A DNA stretch of 64,000 bases, taken from Xylogone sp. PMI_703. Its lineage: Eukaryota > Ascomycota > Leotiomycetes. The notes below the pieces were generated by a model. The model made no database searches, was not told the DNA's origin, and worked only from the letters and a program-made list of their open reading frames with translations. The DNA lies in assembly GCA_021399445.1 (NCBI GenBank), contig JAJTUQ010000001.1:7316001-7380000 (forward strand). The letters are read 5' to 3'. Below, in pieces: positions 22,530 through 35,380 of this stretch (within the stretch, counting starts at the first letter, position 1; each line of letters starts with the position of its first letter). Made by a program: the position numbers and the translations under genes.

Positions 22530-24633
22530 ATGGGTTCTACTGCTGTACTACTTCAAACTGGAAGTCAGGCAAATGAAGGGCCAGCCGCACAAACCATCAT
22601 TAGCAAAGAAACAATTGAATTACTTAAGAAAGCTTTAGAAGACTTAAAGATTACCTCATCCCTCAGAATGTTCTACTCACTTAAGGACTCTGAGACCGTG
22701 CTGCCTAGACCAGAACTTGCTGACCTGTTCCCTTGGGATTTTAAAATTAGCACTGCTGAGATTGCTGCTAACTCTCCACGATACCGGCGACGCTCATCAA
22801 CGTTTATCGATGGCGTCCATGATTTGCCAGATGACAAAACGCATATGGCTCCTGCCCAGCTGTATAGCACCATGTCCGGTAGGCTCTTTCACTCGGGAAG
22901 AATAGCTATTGTGCTCGTCGGTCTACCCGCTAGAGGCAAGACGTAAGTTATACATGTAAAATTTTTCTTTCATTTGGCTCAGGCCTAACTCTTTTCATAG
23001 TCATATTTCTGTTTCTCTAGCAAGATATCTACGATGGTGAGTGTATTCTTGCTCTTCAACACCTAGGATGCTAATACTCATAGGCTTGGCGTCAAGACTA
23101 GAATTTTTCATCTCGGGGACTATCGCCGTGCTACCTTGGGTCCCGGAATGGATGTACCAGAGGACTATTTCTTTGTCAACGCTTCCGCAGCTTCAGTTAT
23201 ACTCCGTCAAAAGATCCTGAAGAAGTGCCGGGAGGATATCTACCAATTTCTGAACCATGAGAACGGCCAGGTTGCAATCTATGATGCCGTTAACCCATCA
23301 TCTGCTGGGCGAAAGTCTTTGGCAAGGGAATTCGCAAAACATGATGTTCAGGTTTGACTAGTGATTCCTGGTCTGATAATAGTGAATGCTAATGCCCAAG
23401 TAGACTCTCTTCCTCGAATCTTATGTCACAGATGAGACGATCCTGCAGGAAAATGCCCGAAGTGTGAAGATTTCATCACCAGATGTACGTTCAGGCATTG
23501 GTTTTCTGTTATGTACTAAATATTCCCTAGTTTGCTGGTATGGACCCGGATGAGGCTGCCAAGCTCTATCTCAGGAGAATAGACGCAAAAATTCCATCAT
23601 TTGAAACGATGATGGAGACCGACCTTAACTATGTTAAGATGATCAATGCTGGCGAGCAAATCCAGTATAATAATGTCAGCTTCGGTTACCTATCACACCG
23701 TATCGTTTTCTATCTCACGAATCTGCACATCAAATCTCGCCAAACCTTCTTCGTTAGAGCTGGTACAGCTCTTGAAGAAGAAACATATAAGGCCGATGCA
23801 GGATTATCGCCCGATGGTCAGGATTATGCAATGAAAATGTCCGAGACCCTCATCGCCCTTCGGGAGAGGGAGAGAGCAGATTTGATTCGCAAAGGCGGCT
23901 CTGATGAACCTCTTAAACCGCTGACTGTTTGGACTTCGACTAGAAGAAGGACAATTGAAACCGCAGAGTATCTGAGGGAAAAAGGTTATAAGGTTATGCA
24001 AAGATCTCAGATGAGCCAGCTAAACCCTGGAGTCTGTGAGAAACTATCAGACAGAGCCATTCGCGCTCTTTATCCTGATGAAGTCGAGAAACATAATCTT
24101 GATCCGTATCATCATAGATTTCCAAGGGCCGAGGTACGTTATATCAATTTGATCGTTGTGTATGCCTGATAGCTGACAAGACATCCAGTCCTACCACGAC
24201 CTTGCAGTTCGACTTGAACCGATTATTCTTGAGCTGGAGCGCGAGCAGAATGACCTGCTCATTATTGCTCACGAATCAGTTCTTCGTGTGCTTTATGGAT
24301 ATCTTATGGCTTGTGACGCAATGTCAATTCCTAAGCTGAAATTTCCCCGTGACAAAATTATTGAGGTATGCATTAATCTCTTTGCCATTTCGAGTCTTCC
24401 AATTCTAAACATGGCTCACTCTTATCTAGATAATTCCTGGTCCATATCAAAATGAAGCACGGCGCATTCACATTGATGGTCTGGCTCCAGAATTAATACC
24501 TAGCTCTCCTGAAGATATCAGGATACCTGGCCCTGCAAGTGGGATTGTTAGTCCACTTACTGGCATTAGTACGCCAGATGAGTCGATCATTCCACAAATA
24601 CAAACAAATCATCCGTCACGAGACGATATTTAG
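22530..24633 (+). CDS. 6-phosphofructo-2-kinase / fructose-2,6-bisphosphatase family, phosphatase site degenerate
   Basis: Synthesises fructose 2,6-bisphosphate, the activator of phosphofructokinase-1. Exons 22530-22942, 23001-23036, 23084-23351, 23404-23484, 23531-24133, 24189-24365 and 24430-24633, giving 593 residues. The kinase half has Walker A GLPARGKT, HLGDYRR, and YDAVNPSSAGR. The phosphatase half keeps TSTRRRTIETAEYL, LNPGVCEKL, YPDEVEKHNLDPYHHRFPRA and the second histidine in IIAHESVLRVLYGY. The place where family members have the RHGE nucleophile reads VRAGTALEEE, so the phosphohistidine residue is absent. By analogy with yeast Pfk26, a kinase-only enzyme is expected. The splice joins restore conserved sequence at every junction (for example GKT/HISVSLARYLRW/LGVKTRIF). 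Confidence 0.93.
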
Positions 24634-25699
24634 GTGTTCAAGGGCGGTCATTTGTTAATTGGTGCTGTTGGTCTCTTGATTCGCCGGAGGCTTCTTATTG
24701 GATTTTCTTAGGTGTATGGGATGGGAAAGGAGGTTGGATAGACTATGGCTACACGCAACATGATAGTGCTGCCTACGGCAAGATCTAGGATTGATACTAT
24801 TGTTCATAGAGTATATTCAAAATGCTGATCCTTGGTTTGGCCATCTCATGGTATCAATACCATCTAGCAAGACATATGGCTTGAGAAGCGTGGTATTTAA
24901 ACTGCCGCAGTAGTTCTCTATTATACAATTATCAAAGACTTGAGTCCAATTGCCCTTGTCCCGATGATTCGGTGTCTCCCATCAAGGATGCCATAAACGC
25001 CTCTTATGCTACAGTCATCTTACATCCTTCGTCATGACAGACTCATTATACAAATCGTATTATAGTTTCTCGATTATAAAGAGTAGTTCAAGTATTTGTT
25101 CATGCAAGTGGTGAGAAGAGCCTATGTCAATAAACTGTATTAGAAAATTGATCTTGATTGCTAAAGTCTCGTTGCTCATAGGCATACCTGATGAGAGATG
25201 GACGAGGTTCACTGCGGGTATAGCCAAGGTAGAGGATCAAGGGAATATAGCCACTGTATTCTATTAGAATGGTATTCTAATGGCATGCCACGGTAGTACT
25301 CACTAGTGAATAGCGACGCGGGAAAGATCAATGAGCTTTCCAATGCGCTCCTACACTACGTCAGTATTTGACAGAAAGCCACAATCTTGGAGGCAGCGGA
25401 CCTTTGATTCCTCGGAAAGTTGCATGTCTGTGATTTTTGAATTGGCCTAAACCTATATTCAATTAGTTTTATACATCAAACCAAATCAATGTGCTACAAC
25501 AAACTTCTAAGGGAAACTGCGACTGTGTTGGAAGGCTTTGACTGGTAAGGCGTTATCGCTGGAAAAAGTCAAGAAGGTGCTGCACGATTACATAATCGAA
25601 CTTTTGTTCGGCCGTGCGCGAGGCTTAAAGTTAGAAGGCACGCATAGAACCTTGCGAAAACCGTCGAAAGCCTTTCACCCATTATCAACTCCACACAAG
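24634..25699. other. Intergenic region, PFK2-like 3' flank and SF3B4 promoter
   Basis: About 1.07 kb without a supported gene. The frame of SF3B4 stays open upstream to 25538, but this part lacks similarity and is probably untranslated leader. Confidence 0.5.
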
Positions 25700-26909
25700 A
25701 TGTCTGGCGCTAGGCATTGGTAAGTCTACGTAATCTGAGAATTTAACCCTGATGTTTTAGTGCTAACTATAATCTAGGGAACAAGACAAGGAAGCTACTG
25801 TCTATATTGGCAACATCGATGAGCGCGTGACAGACAGTTTGATCTGGGAGCTTATGCTTCAAGCTGGAAGAATTGTTAATGTACACTTGCCTAAGGATCG
25901 CGTCACACAGACACATCAGGGTTATGGCTTTGTGGAGTTTATCAGTGAGGAGGATGCAGAATATGCTGCCAGGATAATGAACCAAGTGAGACTTTACGGC
26001 AAACCAATCCGAGTGAACAAGGTATGTTTTGGCATTATACTTACATTATCTGTTTCTAATATTTTCATCTAGGCATCTGCAGATAAACAAAAGGCGGTTG
26101 AAGTTGGCGCCGAGCTTTTCATTGGAAATCTGGACCCAATGGTTGACGAGAAAACTCTCTACGATACATTCTCTCGTTTTGGCTCCTTAATCTCGGCCCC
26201 CAAGATTGCTCGTGATGAAGCTGGCCTTTCAAAAGGTTACGGTTTTGTTTCATACTCCAACTTTGAAGCTTCTGACGATGCCATCGCGAACATGAACGGA
26301 CAGTACCTCATGAACAAAGATATCTCGGTGCAATACGCCTACAAGAAGGATGGCAAGGGCGAGAGGCATGGTGACGCAGCAGAAAGAATGTTAGCCAGCC
26401 AGGCAAAGAAGCACAACGTGATGCCAGAAATCCAACTTCCCCCTCAACTACTCATGAACGCGAATGCTCCAGCGGCTCCAACAGCAATGCTAGATGGCAT
26501 GCCTCAACCAGGTATGGGAGCTCCACCAGCTGTTGGCCTCCCAGCAGGATTCTCCCGCCCCACACCACCACAAGGATACAATGCAGTTCCACCACCACCA
26601 ATGCACCACGCACCACCTCCTCAGCAGCATCCAGCTGTACCACGTCCAAACGCCCCGCTCCCTCCTCCCCCATCTGGATTACCACAGCGCCCTCCACCTT
26701 CTCAGGCAGGTTATGGTGGTCCGCAAGATTTCCATCCTGCAGGTTTTGCGCCGCCTCCACCTCCCGGATTCGCCCAGAATATGCCTATGCCGCAGGGATT
26801 CGGGGGTGTTCCTCCTCAAATGCCGCCGGGGTTCAATGTGCCACCTCCTGGATTCCCACCACAAGGGGTACCACAGCAGGGTCCGCCTGGTTACGGGGGT
26901 AGAAGGTGA
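25700..26909 (+). CDS. Splicing factor 3b subunit 4 (SF3B4/Hsh49)
   Basis: U2 snRNP SF3b component that contacts pre-mRNA near the branch point. Exons 25700-25719, 25778-26021 and 26073-26909, 366 residues. Two RRMs: RRM1 with RNP2 VYIGNI and RNP1 GYGFVEFI (about residues 15-90), RRM2 with RNP2 LFIGNL and RNP1 GYGFVSYS (about 100-180). A long Pro/Gly/Met-rich tail ending GPPGYGGRR follows, typical of SF3B4. The start [19 protein letters not shown] matches the family layout of a short lead before RRM1. Introns are 58 and 51 nt; the first follows only 20 coding bases. Confidence 0.95.
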
Positions 26910-28142
26910 GCTTAGATGGAATTAGGAGATAGGAGGATCAGCTGAGGCTATTTCTTATATCTTCATTTCTCTTAGTATGCCATCCTACCAGTCTCCTGGG
27001 CTCTGCGGGCGAGGAAGATCAGCAATCCATCTCTATTCAGAGAGAAAGGATCGCAACGATGCTACTATTACCCTACTAGTTCTTCTATATGGAACAATTA
27101 TGGGCGTTTGACGGGATCATTAGGAATTGGGGCGTCATGACAAAAGACAGAAATTATTTGCATATTTAAAGAAAAACCAAAAGTTTTCCAGAGTCTTCTT
27201 GCTCGAAGACAAACATAAGATCGGTGCCGAATTAGCCGTAGTGGCTAGGGAGAGAGGAAATGGTTTCGATCGAGGTCATATTTTACCTAACCCTCTTTCT
27301 ATTTTAATTTATCACTCCTATTATTTGTATGCTAGGAGAGAGTGGGTTTAGCAGAGCTAGAAAGTATAATAGAACGTGGCATGATACCCCATAGTCAAGA
27401 AAAACTAGATTGTATTTTATCGAAGATTTTTCCTCGTTTCCATCGCACATGGAATCATACACCTAATACTGTAAATACTGCAAGTAGTCCAATATTCCAA
27501 AAAGGGGCTAATATCATCATGACAAGTTTTCAAATTTCACCAACTACCATCACTATACACACATACATGTTCGATATAAGTCTTCATTATCTTAATCTCT
27601 TTAAACCGTATATCCTTTCATTACAAATTAAGAATCCAAGGCACTGGATTAAGAAATGCCCAAGGTGAGTAATAAAGAAAAGGGGGTTCTTAAATATATA
27701 CACAGCACATTATTTCCCTCCTTCCATTCCTCCCTCTCCCATGGCGGGCACATTATCCTATACAATTCTACTTGATAATCATACCCGAAGAGGAAAGAGC
27801 GAAAGGAGGGTTTTTTTATTTACCAAACCAGCACCCGTTTCCTCCCGTAGCCCTCCTAAGCCCAAGATTAGAGTTTTAAGGAAATATAAAGATATAACCT
27901 CCCTATTTCATGAAGTTCCTTCCTCGTGGTAGACGGCCAAGACCGTTTGGATCTGCAATCCGTCCAGTTGAGAGAAAACTCTGACTACAACCTGCAAGAT
28001 CGGCCGAGTCCATATTATTTATATTAAACCATCGTAGAACGTCCAAAACTTAACCAATCCGTATCAGTCAAGTTGCGAGAAAATGCGGCACAAGAAAGAA
28101 TCTGCCGCTAAAAAGAGGACGGTGATTCCAGAGCTAGGTTCT
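26910..28142. other. Convergent intergenic region SF3B4 / ERG3
   Basis: About 1.2 kb, AT-rich from 27120 on. Short ORFs at 27127-27351, 27342-27668 and 27741-27932 have no domains, no splice support and no conserved look. Expected to hold the two 3' UTRs and terminators. Nothing else recognised. Confidence 0.45.
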
Positions 28143-29241
28143 CTAGTTCTTCTTCTTTGCTTTTAAATCTTCACCATATACCCGGTCATCGTCGCCCTCG
28201 ACTTCCTTGACAACCTTCTCCATCTCGGCAACCTGTCTTTGCCACTCTTTCTGTCCCATCTTGGTTTCTCTTCTGAAAAGCTCCTCGTTTGGCTTGCGGT
28301 AGCTGCCACCCAAGCGATCCCAGAGAGTAGTGTATTGTCCATAGTTGTAGTTGAAATATAGGTGGTGCATGGTGTGGCAGGCGGCGCCATTGATAATGGG
28401 GGAGTCGGCAACATATTCACCATCGTGGATAAAGACAGTCCAAATCTGCACGAAGAAGAAGAGCACTAGGTATGCCCACTTCTGCAGAGGGAAGACGAAG
28501 GGGAAGATGTGATATGGAAGACTCTGCGCCCAGCCATCGACGGGGTGGAAAGCTATCGAGGCGTATGGAGTTGGCATAATCCACTTGTGGTGAGGCTTAT
28601 GCAGGGATTTGTAGAGAAGAGGGTGATGGAGACCGCGGTGAATCATGTAGACGAACATATCGGTGAAGAAGATGAAGAGGGGGAATTGAAGGTAGTTGTA
28701 CCATGAGAATGGTGCGTCTTCGATGGCGTCGTACATCTTGGAGTATCCGCGGATTTCAGCGAGGAAGAAAGGCGCAGTGAGGATGGCCATACCGGGCATG
28801 GAGCCCACGGCCTGGGCGATTTCCATGCGAACTTGGTTCTTCAGGTACTTTGGGTGCTTGAAGGTGGACTTATCAAACACAAAGATGTAGGAGAGGGACG
28901 AGACAATGAAGTAGAGGACGGCGCCAAAAATCCTATTGTTGACAGCGAAGTTAGATGGGTCTTGCCGTTTACCAGATGCCTTTTTGAAGATTTGCTCACC
29001 ATGTTATGAGGAACAGAGAGATGAATTGACGATAGATGTTATCTCTCGGCCATGCGCTGGAGTAGGCAGCTTCGGATGGGGTCCACGATACGTACTTGGA
29101 GGCAGGCTGGTATTGCCACTCCGAAGCGTCCTTCGAAAACGAGAGTGTTGAGTTACCGTACGGCGCAGAAGTAGCAGGAAGGAGGGCGGAGTAGACGTGG
29201 TCGAAGAAGAAAGTGTCTGTTGCCTCGAGTATGATATCCAT
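28143..29241 (-). CDS. ERG3: C-5 sterol desaturase (Erg3)
   Basis: Endoplasmic-reticulum membrane di-iron enzyme that introduces the C5(6) double bond in ergosterol synthesis. Exons on the minus strand: 29241-29000 and 28932-28143, 343 residues. Histidine clusters HRGLHH, HKPHH and HTMHH, plus NYNYGQYTTLWDRLGGSYR, are diagnostic of the family. Hydrophobic segments include the one rebuilt across the intron (WIFGAVLYFIVSSLSYIFVF) and AYLVLFFFVQIWTVF. The C-terminus is charged and ends KAKKKN, a possible ER-retention-type lysine signal. The 67-nt intron is GT-AG with a CATCTAAC branch-like box. Pezizomycotina often carry more than one ERG3 copy, so this may be one of several. Confidence 0.95.
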
Positions 29242-32200
29242 GGTAGTTGTGGTGGTGCAGAGTGCGAAAAGTCGACTTGAAAGGGGGAACTTTTTTTCTT
29301 ATTAACGATCAACAACCAAGTACAAATTTGTGTTGATGAACAGCGCAAGTGAATGCCGTCGCAGAATTTCAGCAGAACGAATGCCCGATAGTTGAAGGAC
29401 TGGAATTGCCCCGTGAGATGGAAGCAGGAAGGGATGTCGCCGAAGTGAAGGAGGGAAAGATGAGGAGGGGGTGCAGAGAAATCAAAAAGTTTTGGGCGCG
29501 CCCATGAAACTATATCGAGGTTCGAAAGCTGGGGGCCACCAGGAACGAGGCGGCCGCCGTAGTCTGGCAGCCAATTGGCAGGGCACGCCAGCTTTCACAC
29601 CGCGCCCCCAGAGGACAATTCTAGCACGTCAAAACCCGATTACGAAGGGGACCGGTTGCGCCAATGAAGAGCGCGGGTGGGCTGATGTCACGAATCATAA
29701 CTGTCGAGGCCAGGCCCGCTCCGCCCTACGGGATATGAGGACAATTTACTATGGTAGAGGCAGAGAGGGTGCCGTACCATACAAAGCAACTTGTGGATTC
29801 TCGAGCCTGTTGATCTTGTCGCCATCGCGTCTCTCGGATCACGGATCCAGCGCACGCTTCTGGGCTGCTTTGTGGTGTGACCCAGGCCCTGCTCGGCCGT
29901 TGCTCTTCCGCATCCGGCCATATCGGGGCTTCAGGGGAAAATGGGCGCTGGGCAATCTCTTGGGTGATGCCTTTCTCCTTTTCTCTAATGTCTTCTTGTA
30001 ACTTTACAATTACAGAAAAGAGCACCATCAATCAGGCACATTATCAGCAGAGAATGGTCTGCAACCTGTACTGCCCCATCCTGCTTTGTGGCAAAAGAAA
30101 GTAAGAATCCTCATAAAAGGGGTTGATCGTCGACAACCATTTCCCTCAGTAGCCCACCAAACGATTTCTCGGTCTTTCATCACGTGATGCAATCGATATC
30201 GTAAATTTGGCTTCGGTATCTCGGTATCTATCACATTGAGGATAGAATCAAACTGAGTATCTGCCGTTACACACCAATTGATCGTCACTGTGATTGAGAT
30301 AGAGTTACAGTCAGGGGAGATAGCCTTTCATCTCCACAAGTCATGCCAACTAGTGCGGTATCTTCAATATCCGACACGGCGTTCATCGACCAAACATCCA
30401 TCCATAAACCGTAGGCGGTGTCGTCGCCAGAGTTCGGTGTTTAGACAGCTCGGGAATTACTAGATTTGGACATACCAAGTACTCCGTACTCCGCATGTTT
30501 ACTTGCTCCTTTTACGACTCCAACAAGGCTGTTATTACCTCCGTACTGTAACTATTAATGCCCCATGTGCCTCTTCTTGCTTGGTTTTTAAGCGCCACAG
30601 TGGCGTTTGGCCTGAGGGAGCAGATGGGAACCATAAACGGGGTAGCGCAATGCTGTAGCGAAGAGAACAATAGCCCTTTGTCCTTCTTCAGGCCCTGGCT
30701 GCAGTGCGGTTGTGCTGGCATTGTTCATCACCCACGCCTGCACAATCGCGGCGAGTACAGGGTATCAGTACGGATACGCAGAAGCTGCGCAGTTTGCCGG
30801 GGACCGTTGTCTGAGTGTCTCTTCCTTCCACCTTCTGTCCGCTGCCGTAGTAATATCACCAACAGCTGCAGCGGTGACAGTAATTTGTGCTCTGGGCTGC
30901 ATCGTCTGAAGCCAAGGCCGGGTGGTGGTGGATGTCGGATGCATGTCGCAGCCCGATGATTGATTGCAGCCGCGCGAGGTAGTAAGCGCAGTAGCTTGTG
31001 GTCATGCTGTCCTGCGCTGCAGCAATTGAAGTACTACAGCACTATTGAATGTATGTGGACTTCATTCGTTCGTATATGTTTGTGTGCATGTACGTGTTGG
31101 CTGCGATATGTGCATAAGAATGTCAGGGTGTGTGAACGAAGGGTCAACCTACGCAGCAACCACCTACAGCCTTGTCACGATGATTGCAGTGACTGCAGTG
31201 ATCGTTGGTGATCAACACTCCTTCTGCGTGGATGCACAGCAACTCTGCTCCTGCTGCCATTTCTTTCAACCTCTTCTTTTCTGTTCTGTTTTTTGGCTCT
31301 GGAAGATCATCCGAGATATGATTCTTGTATGCTTGTATAGATGAGGCGGTTCAGCGTGCACGCAAGTCAGATCTCTGCGAGTGATGCCCCTTTGGAGCTT
31401 CCACAGAAACAAATCTGAATATCACCACTCTCATTATTTCGGCAATGTTTTGCTGGCTTTTGACTGTAAATTTCACGATGATATAAAATCAACTCGGTTA
31501 TTCTGTACAACCTCCGTGGTACTGTGTCTTGTGTATATTCGAAGAAGTGTTTATCAAAACACTAAGATAAGATCTAACTTAAGCGGCGCTAGTTATGTCA
31601 GCACGCCAAGGTGGGGGCCGGGTGGTGGCCAGGTGGTGCCTTCGCGATGTTGCACGTCACGCACGTCTGGCGGCAAATGGCGGCCTTGATGTCCAGGCAT
31701 ATACATTTTTAAGGTTTGCCCAACTACTGGGTCAGGAAAAGTCCCGGTTGGCTGGGCTGGGGCAGCAAATTCCCTGCCCTGCCGCCGCTTGCTGCATCTA
31801 AAGCCGTTCGTGCGCTCTTGGAGGACCCAGCCGCCGCTTGACTCTCGCTGGCCTTCCTGCCCTTTCCTTTCTCCTCCTTCCTCCCCCGGCGGTCAAAATT
31901 CATCTCCATCTCTCCGTCTCCCCTCTCGCATCTCCAACCCGCATCGCCATTGCCCTCTCTCTTTCTCATCACCAGCAACCCTTCTCTTCGTTCCTCCCTA
32001 TTTGCTGCTGTGAGAACGCTGGGCGCCGGTCGGCTGCTGACGCGTGATCCCTTTTCCCGCAGCCTGCTGCCGCACCTCTTTGGCCCCAATTTTCTCGCCA
32101 GCTGCGACCTGGTGTTTTGAGGCGCACAACCCCGAGCTGGTCTGCACACGCACATTTCAAGTGTCGACTTCCACCGGCATTTGATCTATCTTGTCACCTT

Positions 32201-32384
32201 CAGCTCCATCGCCGGTGGTTTCTTTGTCTGTCTGATCGCTTTTGTGGTCAGCAGCGGCCGGGCTGAGAAGCTTTTTTTCTCCCTAGCATCAACAATTCCC
32301 CGGACAACAGAGCTCTTCAGCTCCACCTCCACTCAAACCTGAACCATCGCCACAACTCTTTTTGACCACACCACATCGTTCGCC
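29242..32384. promoter_or_regulatory. Long divergent intergenic region ERG3 / TUP1
   Basis: 3.1 kb between two divergent start codons without a credible gene. The TUP1-proximal part (about 31850-32340) is strongly pyrimidine-rich on the plus strand with many CTTCCTCC/CTCTC words, as often seen in core promoters and leaders of highly regulated fungal genes. Frames at 29471-30001 and 31724-32155 are compositional artefacts with no domain. Confidence 0.55.
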
Positions 32385-34456
32385 ATGTCCATGTATAATC
32401 CGCATCGGGGCCTTGGCCCTGCGTCAGGAAATACGCGCTTAAATGAGCTGCTCGATGGCATTCGCGCCGAGTTCGACAATCAGGCTCGAGCCAGCGGAGA
32501 ATATGAACACAACAGTAAGTCCTCATCAACCCGTGCCACAACCTCATCGAGCGTAGTCGCGCTTCGTTTCCTCATCTCGCTCGTGCATTGAGATGCGAGA
32601 TGGCAAATGTGTGACAATCTCTAACTGAACTGTTGATAGTTGCCGCTCAGATCCAAGAAATGCAGCTGGTAAGGGAAAAGGTGTATCAGATGGAGCAGAC
32701 GCACATCGCTCTCAAGGCAAAGTACGCATTTTAGCGGAGATTTCCAGCTGTTCGGGATGCTAATATAGCGACATAGGTACGATGAGGAAATACAACGCTT
32801 GCATCGCGAGCTGGAGGCTCGAGGAGGCGCTCCACGTCCAGCCGGTATTGGGGGTCCACCACAACACCCAGGTCCTTCGCAGGCACCTCCATCCATTGGC
32901 CATGGTCCTCGAGATCTTTTTGGTGGTATTATGGCTGGAGGACAGAATGGCCCAGGTCTTGCACCTCCTCCACCACAGCAACAGCAGGACCAGCAAGGCC
33001 CCCCACAACATCAGATGCCACAGCCGCCACCAGGCCTTCAGGGACCCCCACCTCCTCCGCAACCAGGATTCGGAGCTGGATATCCAGGCCCTGCTCCCAA
33101 TGGATATGGCACTCAACCTCCGCAGTCCACTGCATCTCCTGGACCTAAGAACCAGCGTCTCAACCGTGGGCCTGGTGGACCAGCTACTCCGCAGCTGAAC
33201 CAGCCAATCCCGTACCCCGACCCCAGGGCATCTCCACAGGTTGGACATGCTCCTCCTGACCACCGCGCCCCTCAATACCCAAATGTTGGGAACGCCTTAG
33301 CCGAGCTGGATCTTGAGCGTCTTCCTGCTCACCAGAAGAAGGTCGAGGCAGATTGGTTCGCTATTTTCAACCCTAGTGTACCACGTGTACTCGATGTTGA
33401 TCTTGTCCACACCCTTCAACATGAGAGTGTAGTGTGCTGCGTAAGATTCAGCCACGATGGCAAGTATGTTGCAACCGGATGCAACAGATCAGCTCAGATC
33501 TTTGATGTTGTCACCGGACAGAAGATTTGCATCCTTCAGGACGATTCGGTTGATTCAGTTGGAGACCTTTACATCAGAAGCGTCTGCTTCAGTCCTGATG
33601 GAAGATATCTCGCCACCGGTGCTGAAGATAAGCTTATCAGGGTACGTCTATATTTTCTTTCCTAATAATGCTCTGGGCGATTCGTTGACAAATGTACTCT
33701 AGGTTTGGGATATTGCATCCAGGACTATCCGAAATACCTTCTCGGGTCACGAGCAAGATATCTACTCTCTGGATTTCGCACGTGATGGCCACACTATTGC
33801 ATCTGGCAGTGGTGACCGCACAGTTCGTCTCTGGGACATTGATGCAGGCCAAAACATTTTGACCTTGAGCATTGAGGATGGCGTCACTACCGTTGCCATC
33901 TCTCCAGACACCAAGTATGTTGCTGCCGGATCTCTCGACAAGAGTGTCAGAGTGTGGGATGCTACTACCGGTTACCTCGTTGAGCGTCTCGAGGGCCCAG
34001 ATGGTCACAAGGACAGCGTCTACTCCGTTGCCTTTGCTCCTAATGGCAAAGACCTTGTCTCTGGTAGTCTGGATAAGACGATTAAGATGTGGGAGCTCGT
34101 CGCTCCAAGAGGTGGACACCCCAACACTGGACCAAAGGGTGGAAGATGCATCAAGACGTTTGAAGGACACAAGGTAAATCTCAAGAAACATGAAGGTATC
34201 TGACATGGTTTTATACTAACAACCGGATTAGGACTTCGTTCTCTCTGTTGCTCTCACTCCTGATGGAAACTGGGTCCTTTCAGGTTCCAAGGATCGTGGT
34301 GTCCAATTCTGGGACCCAAGAACCGGCAACACCCAACTCATGTTGCAAGGCCACAAGAACTCGGTCATTTCCGTCGCTCCAAGCCCCACTGGCGGATCCT
34401 TCGCTACTGGTTCCGGTGACATGCGTGCCAGAATCTGGAGCTATAAGAACATTTAG
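32385..34456 (+). CDS. Transcriptional corepressor Tup1/Rco-1, WD40 protein
   Basis: General repressor that works with the Ssn6/Cyc8 partner in the nucleus. Exons 32385-32514, 32640-32721, 32777-33641, 33703-34173 and 34232-34456, 590 residues. The N-terminal helical tetramerisation domain ([16 protein letters not shown] ... [20 protein letters not shown]) is followed by a Pro/Gln/Gly-rich linker (about 85-240). A seven-blade WD40 propeller comes next: [87 protein letters not shown] and [15 protein letters not shown]. It stops at SYKNI. All four introns are GT-AG and every join restores conserved sequence. The region upstream is unusually long. Confidence 0.96.
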
Positions 34457-35380
34457 ATACTTCTCGCACGTTCAGTGTATTTCGATTAGCACCCCGGCTA
34501 AGATTTGCAATGACTGGAATGTCGGACAGAATCAAGATTGGTCGGTATTGGATGTGAACGGAAGGGGGTTTGATCAAACGGGCTGTGCATACATTTTACA
34601 ACTGGGCCAGCTGGGCGACATATGGCGTAATAGGAGGAATTGGGTGCTCAAGAGTTCTTTTTTCCTTTTTATCAGCTGGTCATATATGAGGGCTCTTTGC
34701 TTTTGTTTGAAAGAAGGTTGAGGAAGAAAGGCTGTTTCTAGTTGTCGTTAGGTCTACGTGTACTGTGTTGTTTTGCCAGCCGAATATCCTATCACCACTA
34801 TTTCTTTTTCTGTTTGCATTGAATGCTTGCTTTGGATCGCCTTTGGACGAATGTAATCATAAAATATTGAAAGGAAATACCACGTTAGTCATGATTTAAG
34901 AGTTCCTTGTCTTTAATAAATCCAAAATGTGGAGCATGCGTGGGCTGAACTGAGATTTGGTGTAATATAACCTTCCAATACAGATGGTATCGATTGACTA
35001 TATATGAAAACTAGGAGATATTTAGTCTAGAGCAGCTAAGAGAGCAAATAACCCCACACGCGACATCGACCTCATCCTGGCCCCCTCTGTATTCCGTTGA
35101 TATTCAAGCAAAAATAGCTGTCTCCGGAACGCCACCCGCTGAAAATATACAAAATGGAAAGAAGACTCGAAAAGAAAGACAGAATAGTCTCCCGACGGGA
35201 GTTCGATGAAGCGGATATAGTAAATCACGCTCCGGTTTATTTTTTTAGGAAAAAGAAAAATGCCCCCTAGCAAAGAAGAATATCCCAATAACTGTAGTTC
35301 AAAACTCGGATAACCCTTCGGGGAGGGATCTCAAGGATTTCCAAGCACCACCACAACGAAAAGAGTAATTGACCAGCACC
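34457..35380. other. Convergent intergenic region TUP1 / DUF2015 gene
   Basis: 924 bp between two stop codons; should contain both 3' UTRs and polyadenylation sites. The part around 34790-35000 is AT-rich. No gene seen. Confidence 0.5.

Noticed and set aside
25538..25699. N-terminal extension of SF3B4 from an upstream in-frame ATG
   Set aside because: The added residues have no family similarity, and MSG... with a short lead to RRM1 matches known SF3B4 proteins.
27127..27932. Three short ORFs between SF3B4 and ERG3
   Set aside because: AT-rich, no similarity, no splice-joined conserved sequence; probable 3' flanking DNA.
29471..30001. 176-codon plus-strand frame between ERG3 and TUP1
   Set aside because: No domain, overlapped by antisense frames of similar quality, and it lies in the shared upstream region of two divergent genes.
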